Shown here piece after piece: positions 16,593 to 24,447 of a stretch of DNA of 64,000 nucleotides. Position 1 is the stretch's first letter, and each line of letters opens with the position of its first letter. The position numbers and the translations under genes are program-made. The notes beneath the pieces are model-generated. The model searched no databases, was not told the origin of the DNA, and saw only the letters and a list, made by a program, of their open reading frames with translations. This stretch comes from Anaerolineales bacterium (GTDB taxonomy: Bacteria > Chloroflexota > Anaerolineae > 4572-78 > J111), in contig JACKAT010000010.1 of NCBI GenBank assembly GCA_020634935.1, forward strand, positions 1 through 64,000. The letters are read 5' to 3'.

Positions 16593-16627
16593 ATAATAGG
16601 GACTCCCTATTATAAGTATGATATAAT
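16593..16627 (+). promoter_or_regulatory. Promoter with overlapping palindrome before the surface-protein genes
   Basis: TAATAGGGA-C-TCCCTATTA at 16594-16612 (extending one base each side) is a perfect odd-centred palindrome. It covers the expected -35 position of a -10 element TATAAT at 16622-16627. The start GTG of the surface protein is 39 bp downstream. The position suggests a repressor or activator site; no cognate protein can be named. Confidence 0.55.
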
Positions 16628-16665
16628 GCTAAAAAGTAACTTAAAACCGCCCACTGAAACCTATC

Positions 16666-19230
16666 GTGATTGAAGAGCCAGTTCCGCCAGGGAATAAAGC
16701 CAAAGAGAATAAAAACGAAAATTGGCGCAAGGCACTTTTTGCCCTTCTTTTTCTGGCGCTGAGTTTTGTATGTATTCTGTGTTCATCGGAAAGTGCGCTG
16801 CGCTATTTTGTGGAACGGGGTTTTATTCGCGATACGATGCGGTCGAGTCAAAAGGCTGACTACAGCCAGGGTCCTCGTATTTCGTTAGCTCCTTTGGACG
16901 CTAAAATTGCGGCTGACGCCCTCAAAGATGAAATCGATTTACTGGCCTCGCCGCAGGTGGAATTGGCTGGCAGCATTATAGCCGCTCTACCCCAACCTAC
17001 CCTACAACCTCAACCAACCATTGCCCTTCCAACTCCACTACCCACCCCCACTCCCACCGTTCTGGCTACATCGTCTAACAACCCCACCCCTATTACCTTA
17101 CTACCAACTACCCAGCCAACCTTGTTACCCACCCCTGTGGCTACTTCGCCTCCCCTGCCAACTGCACCTTTTCCCACACCCGTTGCTACTTCAGCGCCCC
17201 TGCCTTCACCGCTGCCGACTTCGCCGCCGCCCACTTCGCCATTACCGACCTCGCCACTGCCGACCTCGCCACCACCTACCTCCCCGCCGCCCACCTCAAC
17301 GCGTGATGATGGCGGCGATGGTGGTGATTCACCCAGGACTGGCAATGATACCGCTGTAGTCCGTGAGGACGAGTCAATTACCATTGATGTACTGGCGAAC
17401 GACTCTGATCCAGATGGTAGCCTTATCCCTGGGTCGGTAAAACAAGTGAGCGGCCCGGCGAACGGCTCACTCTTGATTGATCCTAATACCGGGGCGATTA
17501 CCTATATCCCCAATGCCAATTACAATGGTAATGACAGCTTTGTCTATCGGGTGTGTGACAATGACGGCAATTGCAGTAATGCGACCGTCACGATTACCGT
17601 GACGCCGGTTTATGATGCACCCATTGCGATCGACGATCCTTTTCCGGTTATGGACGAAGATACGGTGACTGATATCAATGTCTTAGCCAACGATATTAAC
17701 GTCGATAACAGCCCCCTAAGCGTCGTGTCAGTTACCTCGCCGATCAACTTTGGCACGGTTTCGATCAATCCCAATAATACGGTGGCCTACACCCCGCCCC
17801 TCAATTTTGAAGGTTTTGATGTCTTCACCTACACCTTAAGCGACGGTATTTCAACTGACTCAGCGGTAGTTACGGTTACGGTCCGAGGCGTCAATGATCC
17901 CCCAGTGGCCGTCGATGACGCAATCACGATGGTTGAAGGAGGTTCGCAATTTATCGGAGTCCGAGATAATGATATGGACCCGGATACACCGATTGGATCG
18001 TTAACTGTCCTAAACATCAGCCAACCGGCCAATGGTACGGCCGTCATCGAACAGCCAGGCGTGAGATACACGCCTAACGATAACTTTAACGGTGATGACA
18101 CGTTCACCTACACCATTACCGACGGTTTTCTGTCTGATACCGCCACCGTGGTGGTAACCGTTCTCCCGGTCAATGATCCCCCGGATGTTAAGGATGATGT
18201 TATTACCACCACTCAAGACACCCCTATAACTATTACGGTACTAGCCAATGATACCGATCCCGAAGGTCCAATGGATCCCAACTCGGTTAGTGTGGTGGTA
18301 TCTCCCACTTTGGGTTCGGCTGTGCCGATTGCGGGAGGGCAAATTCTCTACACGCCCGGTCCCGGCCTATCCGGAGTTGACACGTTTGAGTACCAGGCCT
18401 GTGACGTTACCACACCAACTCCGGCTTGCGGCACAGCCAGCGTGACCGTCAATATCATCGATACCCCACCTGCCGCGCCGCTTAATTTAGCCGCCGCACC
18501 CGGAGACAGCCAAGTTAGCTTGGGCTGGAGCGCCAACCCGGAAGCGGATGTGATCGGTTATCGGGTTTACCGAGATAACAACCTGATTACCTCTATAACC
18601 TCAACCAGCTATCTGGATGAAGGGTTAATTAACGGTACAACTTATAGCTATTTCGTCAGAGCTGGAGATGGCGGCGGCCACCTATCGCCGAACAGCAACG
18701 TAGTTACAGTTCAACCCAATACTATTGCCACCACACCGGTCAATGTCGTCTGTACCAACCCGGTCACAAATTGTATTGGTGCGGAAGGCTCGCCGGACGG
18801 CAATATCGCCGAAATTGGGGCTAACAGCAACGGTTCTATTACCTTTGATTTTGGGGCAGGAACGGGCATTATTAACGGCCCAAGTTACGATTTTGTTCTT
18901 TACGAAAAAGAAAATCCGCCCGGTGTGGGTATTCAACTTGATTTCATGACTGTCGCCGTCTCCACCGATGGCAGCACCTGGTACACCGTATTTAATTGGG
19001 ATGGGAATCCGGGTGGGGTTTCGGGCAGCAATGTTGACAGCTATGCCAACGACGGCGAACAAGATGATGAACCAATCCCATTGGGCGATTTGTATCTGTC
19101 CAATACCACCGGCGTCGCCATTGACATCGGGCCGTGGGCTCCATCGGGATATGCCTATCGTTTCATTCGTTTTACCCATCCGGGCGGCCCTAATCCGGTT
19201 GAAGTTGACGCTGTAGAGAGATTAAACTAA
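16666..19230 (+). CDS. Large surface protein with four Big_9-type Ig modules and an FnIII domain
   Basis: An 854-residue protein starting at GTG. One membrane anchor lies near residues 25-45. A Pro/Thr/Ser-rich stalk covers about 105-225, with PPTSPLPTSP-type repeats. Four cadherin/Big_9-like modules follow (about 230-315, 318-410, 412-505, 508-600), each with ANDxDPDG-like calcium-type motifs and a YTP.....G.D.F.Y pattern. Then comes a fibronectin type III domain (about 605-690, APLNLAAAPGDSQVSLGW) and a C-terminal beta domain (690-854) of galactose-binding-like appearance. Expected outside the cell as an adhesin or wall-linked scaffold. The next surface gene starts 24 bp downstream. Confidence 0.8.
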   Translation: MIEEPVPPGNKAKENKNENWRKALFALLFLALSFVCILCSSESALRYFVERGFIRDTMRSSQKADYSQGPRISLAPLDAKIAADALKDEIDLLASPQVELAGSIIAALPQPTLQPQPTIALPTPLPTPTPTVLATSSNNPTPITLLPTTQPTLLPTPVATSPPLPTAPFPTPVATSAPLPSPLPTSPPPTSPLPTSPLPTSPPPTSPPPTSTRDDGGDGGDSPRTGNDTAVVREDESITIDVLANDSDPDGSLIPGSVKQVSGPANGSLLIDPNTGAITYIPNANYNGNDSFVYRVCDNDGNCSNATVTITVTPVYDAPIAIDDPFPVMDEDTVTDINVLANDINVDNSPLSVVSVTSPINFGTVSINPNNTVAYTPPLNFEGFDVFTYTLSDGISTDSAVVTVTVRGVNDPPVAVDDAITMVEGGSQFIGVRDNDMDPDTPIGSLTVLNISQPANGTAVIEQPGVRYTPNDNFNGDDTFTYTITDGFLSDTATVVVTVLPVNDPPDVKDDVITTTQDTPITITVLANDTDPEGPMDPNSVSVVVSPTLGSAVPIAGGQILYTPGPGLSGVDTFEYQACDVTTPTPACGTASVTVNIIDTPPAAPLNLAAAPGDSQVSLGWSANPEADVIGYRVYRDNNLITSITSTSYLDEGLINGTTYSYFVRAGDGGGHLSPNSNVVTVQPNTIATTPVNVVCTNPVTNCIGAEGSPDGNIAEIGANSNGSITFDFGAGTGIINGPSYDFVLYEKENPPGVGIQLDFMTVAVSTDGSTWYTVFNWDGNPGGVSGSNVDSYANDGEQDDEPIPLGDLYLSNTTGVAIDIGPWAPSGYAYRFIRFTHPGGPNPVEVDAVERLN

Positions 19231-19254
19231 CCTAACCTACCTCAAAAGGAAAAC

Positions 19255-22200
19255 ATGTTAAGGCCAACGCGAACCAGCGAACCGTTACCGCCGGGCGATA
19301 TCCCTTTCCTGGCTCGATTAATTTCCAGAAACACCTCCCTGGCCATTTTACACAGAGATCCTCCTGCCTGGGTCCAAATTCTAGCCGCGTTGGCTAGCGG
19401 GACTTTGGCTTTAACCGGTGTCTTTATCCTTTTTGCCGGCAGTGTGTCAGCCACTCTGGCCGCCCCAAATCCCCGGCCTGTAACCCAGATTATCACCGGC
19501 ACAACCTCGATCGCTCACACCAGCAACACTACTCATGAGATGCGTGTTTTTGCTAACGGCCATATTAGCGATCGATTTCTTAATGATGATGGTCAAAACC
19601 AAATCGACCAAGACGGGCTCGATCCAACCGCAACCACCATTGCGGTAGTATTTGACCAACACAGTACCACTTCCCCGGCCGTTGATGTTGGAGTTCAAGG
19701 CGACTTTCTGCCCACTACGCCCATTACTTTAAATACCGCGTCATCCATTCCTAACTATACAGAAGACACCCGAGTCGTTTATGCCAGCCAGACATTACCC
19801 TATCAAATTGTACAGCGAACCTTAGCGACATCTGCCAACAACTGCGTCATTATGGAGTTAGACGTTCAAAACACGGGCGGTGTTAATTTGACCGGTGGCA
19901 AGCTGCTTTATATGGTCGATATTGATGTGGCCTTAACCCAAATTGGGGATTTAGGTTTTTTTGATCCCGATCGCAATTTGGTCTACTTGACCGATTATAA
20001 CGTCGATGGCGTAGGTGGATATGCAATGGGGTTATCGTTGGTTGAGGGATCACTCAGAGGCTATGGCGTGAAAGGAAACTCGTTTCCCAGCACCGATACT
20101 CAAATCATTAACGAAATGTCATCGCCCTCAAACACCATTAACGATGGCGCTAATGATGTAGCTTGGCTTGTAGCCAATATCCCTACCTTGACTTCAGGTC
20201 AAACGACGCAGTTAACATTTAGTATCTGCGCCTCCACCGGTCTTACCGAAGAAGACGCCGGCGAAGCCCTCAATGATACCTTCAAAAAGATCGTCAACCT
20301 TTCAGCCCTCAAATCCGCTACGCCAGCTTCAGGCGCGCCAATACTGCCCGGACAACCAGTTACTTATACCATTACCTTGATCAACCAAGGAGAATTGCCT
20401 GTCAAGAACATTACGCTAACTGACACGGTGCCTATCTCTACCAGTATTCTATCCTACGAAATTAGCGAGGGCAGCATTACCGCCAACAATAGGGTTATCA
20501 ATGCCAACCTCGCTCAACTCGATCCCACCAGCCAAACTGTAGTAATTACTATCTCCCTGGCTACCTCGCCCCTGCTTCAACCTGGCACAGTGCTGTCTAA
20601 CCAAGCGATCATTAAAAGTGACCAGATCTTCACTACGACAAATATTGTGACCCATGTGGTTAGCACCCCCGTATTGACGCTGACCAAACAAGCCAGTTTT
20701 CCCGCCGTTCAAGGCGGTCCGGTAATGTACACCATTTCCATTTCCAATACCGGGGGCTTTACGGCCTCAAATGTAGTCGTTACTGATACACTGCCTACCG
20801 GGGCCAATTACCAAACTGGAGGAAATTTAATCGGGAATAATGTCTATTGGGCGATCCCTGAACTTGGACCTGATACCAGCGCAACTGTCAGCTTTGTAGT
20901 GACCAGCTGTCAACAGAGCCTGACCAATCAAGCCTATCGGGTTGCCAATAGTACCGAAGGTGCGACCAGTGCTCTGGGGTCGCCCATCACTACGCAGCTC
21001 ATTTCACCGACCATAACTGTAGATTTTACTCACACTCCCATCAATCCTTCTGTGGGCGAAACCATCTCTTTTATCGATGCCACCACGACCAACGGTAGCC
21101 CCTTGGTTAGTTGGTCCTGGGATTTTGGGGATGGAACTACGGCAACCGGTCAATCACCTAATCACGTCTATCTTCTCCCTGGCAACTATCTCGTAACTTT
21201 AACAGTCACTGATACCTGCGGTTTTACCGCTACCGGCGCCAATATATTGACCGTCAGTGGGCCGGCGCTTTCTGTAACCAAAACCGCTGCGCCGGAACCG
21301 GTTATGCCAGGTGACGTTTTAAGTTACACTATTGTCATATTTAACAGCGGCCCCGATGAGGCCACCGGCGTAGCCATCTATGATCCGCGGCCAGCCAATA
21401 CTCAATTTGTATCCGGCAGTGTCTCGATCACTCCCCCTTCGGCCGGCGGCATAACCGGTTCGCCGCCGGTTATTGCGGATGATCTTACCGTTGCCGCAGG
21501 AACTGCGGTTACAGTCACCTATCGAGTCAAGGTACGGAGTCAAACTCCAGATGGCACTATCATCACGAATACAGCCTCGGTTACGGGAACTCAAGTTTAT
21601 ACACCGGTCATAGATACGGTGACCAGTACCGTATTTTTGCCAGCACCGGCTATAAATATTGATAAAAGTGGTCCTGCCGCCGCCCAAGTTGGAAGCACCA
21701 TCGTTTTTACGTTTACCGTTAGTAATGCCGGTAACACGCCGCTCGATAATGTTGTAATTTCAGATAACATCGTTTCGCCGATTAATTTGGTCAGCAACGG
21801 CAACGGTGACGCAATCCTCGATCAATCTGAAAGTTGGCTCTATTCAGCCAGCTACAACATCCCTTTGACCTCACCCGGCTCGATCACTAACACGGCTTTT
21901 GTCACAGCTACTTATTTAAGCACTATGGTCACAGCTAACGATAGCCATGTAACTGACATTTTCGGTTTCGAGCCAGTTCTAAGCCTGATTAAAAGCGGAC
22001 CGGCCACTGCCAATGTGGGGGATACCGTGGTCTTCACCTTTACCGTTAGCCACGCGACCATCAGCGATCGAACGCCGATTCACAATGTTACCGTTAGCGA
22101 CAACTTTGCCGGCCCGGCCACCCGCATCAGCGGTGATGACGGTGACGACCTATTGGAGTATGGCGAAAGTTGGCTCTACGCTGCCGCTTACACCATTAAA

Positions 22201-22773
22201 CCCAATACACCCAATCCGCTCATTAACACCGGCACGGTTTTGGGCTACGATACCAAGGGTAAATCCATTACCGCTACCGCTACCCATCAAACCGACTTAC
22301 ATAATTTTAACCCTGTCTTATTCGTTGCCAAAGATGGCCCGGCTTCGGCCCAGCTCGACCAAACCGCCGTTTACACTATCACTGTTCTGAACTTCGTTAG
22401 TATGAGCCAGTTGGCAGCGCTTAACCTTAATATGGATTTATCGCTGCTAACAACCATTACGCCAGGCGACGGCGCTCCCATTTCGATTATCTCGATTAAT
22501 GATGATGTCGCCGGTATGCCTATTTTGGTCCGAGGGGATGTTAACCAAAACAATAAACTTGACAGTGGCGAAGCCTGGATTTATCGAGCCAGTCACGTCA
22601 TCACCGACTCCGATCCGGATCCACTGGTCAACACCGTCACGGTCAACGGGAGAGATCCGGAGAATGATCTGCTGAAAGTTACGGCCACCCATAGTACGGA
22701 CCTGATCCAGGCCAGCAATCTACCTCAACTTAGCTACTTCCCTCTCTTGGGAAAAAACTTTAAAGTTAAATAA
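19255..22773 (+). CDS. Giant secreted protein with DUF11-type repeats and a PKD domain
   Basis: An 1,172-residue secreted protein. A hydrophobic signal or anchor lies near residues 40-65, followed by a unique N-terminal domain of about 270 residues. Several DUF11-type repeats follow (pattern P..G..V.YTIT..N.G......V.(V/I)TDT(L/V)P), with one PKD domain near 585-670 (VSWSWDFGDGTTATGQSPNHVY). The extreme C-terminus, LSYFPLLGKNFKVK, is hydrophobic then basic, resembling short C-terminal tags seen on many secreted Chloroflexi proteins (inference from memory). It is co-oriented with and 24 bp after the Ig-repeat protein, and closes with a strong terminator. Confidence 0.8.
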   Translation: MLRPTRTSEPLPPGDIPFLARLISRNTSLAILHRDPPAWVQILAALASGTLALTGVFILFAGSVSATLAAPNPRPVTQIITGTTSIAHTSNTTHEMRVFANGHISDRFLNDDGQNQIDQDGLDPTATTIAVVFDQHSTTSPAVDVGVQGDFLPTTPITLNTASSIPNYTEDTRVVYASQTLPYQIVQRTLATSANNCVIMELDVQNTGGVNLTGGKLLYMVDIDVALTQIGDLGFFDPDRNLVYLTDYNVDGVGGYAMGLSLVEGSLRGYGVKGNSFPSTDTQIINEMSSPSNTINDGANDVAWLVANIPTLTSGQTTQLTFSICASTGLTEEDAGEALNDTFKKIVNLSALKSATPASGAPILPGQPVTYTITLINQGELPVKNITLTDTVPISTSILSYEISEGSITANNRVINANLAQLDPTSQTVVITISLATSPLLQPGTVLSNQAIIKSDQIFTTTNIVTHVVSTPVLTLTKQASFPAVQGGPVMYTISISNTGGFTASNVVVTDTLPTGANYQTGGNLIGNNVYWAIPELGPDTSATVSFVVTSCQQSLTNQAYRVANSTEGATSALGSPITTQLISPTITVDFTHTPINPSVGETISFIDATTTNGSPLVSWSWDFGDGTTATGQSPNHVYLLPGNYLVTLTVTDTCGFTATGANILTVSGPALSVTKTAAPEPVMPGDVLSYTIVIFNSGPDEATGVAIYDPRPANTQFVSGSVSITPPSAGGITGSPPVIADDLTVAAGTAVTVTYRVKVRSQTPDGTIITNTASVTGTQVYTPVIDTVTSTVFLPAPAINIDKSGPAAAQVGSTIVFTFTVSNAGNTPLDNVVISDNIVSPINLVSNGNGDAILDQSESWLYSASYNIPLTSPGSITNTAFVTATYLSTMVTANDSHVTDIFGFEPVLSLIKSGPATANVGDTVVFTFTVSHATISDRTPIHNVTVSDNFAGPATRISGDDGDDLLEYGESWLYAAAYTIKPNTPNPLINTGTVLGYDTKGKSITATATHQTDLHNFNPVLFVAKDGPASAQLDQTAVYTITVLNFVSMSQLAALNLNMDLSLLTTITPGDGAPISIISINDDVAGMPILVRGDVNQNNKLDSGEAWIYRASHVITDSDPDPLVNTVTVNGRDPENDLLKVTATHSTDLIQASNLPQLSYFPLLGKNFKVK

Positions 22774-22850
22774 TCATCAAAGCTCGCCTCATCTTGAAGA
22801 GGCGAAGCCATATAGCACAGGCGCTACGGTCTACCATAATTGACTTCAAA

Positions 22851-22887
22851 AAAAGAGGCCGGTGTTTAAGACACCGGCCTCTTTTTG
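22851..22887 (+). terminator. Intrinsic terminator after the surface-protein operon
   Basis: AAAAGAGGCCGGTGT (22851-22865) pairs with ACACCGGCCTCTTTT (22871-22885) around a 5-nt loop. The U/A-rich tails on both sides would also let it act on the minus strand. Confidence 0.92.
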
Positions 22888-22971
22888 TTCCTACTCAAGC
22901 CAAACCTGGCAAGTTTCCGAATAAAGCTATGAGACAGAACCTTCGGCCAGATTAACAATATAAAAGGACAA

Positions 22972-23035
22972 CAATCGTGTAAATCCTGCTAATCTTGTCG
23001 AAAAAAATATAACAACTTAGAGATGAAAACTACTT
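22972..23035 (-). repeat. Copy of a dispersed intergenic repeat
   Basis: The reverse complement of 22972-23035 matches 37465-37528 at roughly 83% over about 65 bp by eye (shared blocks AGTAGTTTTCA, CTCTAAGTTGTTA and CAGGATT). It corresponds to the left half of the 235-bp palindromic element at 37422. Confidence 0.55.
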
Positions 23036-24287
23036 AATTGGTAGCAATATACTTATTATCTGCTATGTCAGTTCCACTGTCACGATTGATCACGATCACA
23101 AAGTAATTATCTGGGGTCAACGTATTAGCTTCGATAATGGCTCTTACGCTTGAACTGGTCGCACTCTCAACCTCAAGATCAAATGTCTCGCCTCCATTGA
23201 CACGCTGTAATTGAACTTTAATGTCTTGAGGAATAAAATTCTCGCCGGTAATGGTTAACGGAATGTCCTCATCAAAAGGGCCGGAACTGGGACTAAAGCT
23301 AAAAATTTCAGGTGGAGAGGGTGTTGGGGTTGGCGTTCCGGCCGGATAGACGCCGCTGGCTATGTCGCTGCGACCATCAGGATTGGTGATAATCAAATCA
23401 TACGTACCTGGCTCAAGACCGGTTACCAGACTCTCAGATACCAGTTTGGTGGCTCTGACACTGGTGTTAGACGAGGAGAGATCAACATCCAGCCTAATCA
23501 ACGTTGGCCCGGTCAGTTCCGCTTTGAACCCGGCTTCTCGGGGTCTGAAGTTTCTGCCTAGCGCGATTACCACAATTTGTCGAACAGCCGGATCATTAGT
23601 AGCTACATCTCTGGCATCGACTTCATCGATGATCGGCGCAATCGGGGTAGGGGTGCTTGGACGGGTACTGGTTGGCGATGGCAGCGGCGTGGTGGTGTTG
23701 GTCACGGTCGCTTCGGGCGGGATGAAAGGCAGGTTGATCGTTTGCCCCTGTTTCAACACCGACGAAGCCAGACAGTTGATTTGTTGTAAATCAGTCGGTC
23801 CAATGTTGACTTTTTGCGCCAGTGAACTGAGCGTATCACCAGGCCGAACGACATATTCAACCCAACCTTGTGGTGGGGCGCACGGATCAGGCGTGAACGT
23901 AGCCGGGACGGGTGTAGCCGTAACCACAATAATCGACCGCGTGGGAGTATTCACCGCTGGAGTAGGGGATGGCGGCGCCGGCGTATCCGTTGAGGTTGGT
24001 GGTATAGCGGTTGGGGTATCCGTCTGTTCGGCAGCCGGAGTTACAGGCTGCTCCGAGGTAGCCGATGGTGTCGCTGTATCGATCAAGGTCGGCGGCGTCA
24101 GGGTGACGGTAGCCGAAGGTGGAAGCTGAACTAGCGTGGTGGGTGTCGTCGGGGACACAGTAGAGGTTTCTGAGCGAGGGATCGCCAAAAAAATAGCGGC
24201 AGCAACCGTCAGAATAATTACAATTAACGTGGCGGCTCCAATGAGCAAGCGCTGCATCGTAGAGGATGTTTCACTTCCGTTTGACAT
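23034..24287 (-). CDS. Membrane-anchored LysM protein with IPT/TIG domains
   Basis: A 417-residue protein. The anchor lies near residues 13-35 (LLIGAATLIVIILTVAAAIFL), followed by a Thr/Pro-rich stalk to about 130. One LysM domain follows (about 145-195, VEYVVRPGDTLSSLAQKVN..DLQQINCL), predicted to bind peptidoglycan or another N-acetylglucosamine polymer. Two IPT/TIG-like Ig domains are at about 220-315 and 320-415 (PSSGPFDEDIPLTITGENFIPQ). Probably a wall-spanning structural protein. It is on the opposite strand to the two surface genes and converges with them at the terminator. Confidence 0.8.
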   Translation of the reverse strand: MSNGSETSSTMQRLLIGAATLIVIILTVAAAIFLAIPRSETSTVSPTTPTTLVQLPPSATVTLTPPTLIDTATPSATSEQPVTPAAEQTDTPTAIPPTSTDTPAPPSPTPAVNTPTRSIIVVTATPVPATFTPDPCAPPQGWVEYVVRPGDTLSSLAQKVNIGPTDLQQINCLASSVLKQGQTINLPFIPPEATVTNTTTPLPSPTSTRPSTPTPIAPIIDEVDARDVATNDPAVRQIVVIALGRNFRPREAGFKAELTGPTLIRLDVDLSSSNTSVRATKLVSESLVTGLEPGTYDLIITNPDGRSDIASGVYPAGTPTPTPSPPEIFSFSPSSGPFDEDIPLTITGENFIPQDIKVQLQRVNGGETFDLEVESATSSSVRAIIEANTLTPDNYFVIVINRDSGTDIADNKYIATN

Positions 24288-24309
24288 TAACTATCTCTCA
24301 CTTTATTAA

Positions 24310-24442
24310 TTTTTTGGTACTACTCAGGTGACTGGCACTTTGGCTCAAATCGAGACCATTGGGTAGAATATAACGCTACAATTACAGCGATTAAGTGCCA
24401 GTCACCTTGTCTGCTGAGTAAATACATTTTTTTGGTACTACT
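24310..24442. repeat. Inverted-repeat element with flanking 15-bp direct repeats
   Basis: AGGTGACTGGCACTT (24326-24340) and its exact reverse complement (24393-24407) bound an 82-bp element. The same 15-mer TTTTTTGGTACTACT stands just outside each end (24310-24324 and 24428-24442). It fills the gap between the LysM gene and the kinase gene. It may be a miniature mobile element. Confidence 0.6.
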
Positions 24443-24447
24443 AACAA

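Noticed and set aside
16666..22773. Internal frames on the minus strand of the surface proteins
   Set aside because: They are shadows of biased Thr/Asn/Asp codons in the real genes.
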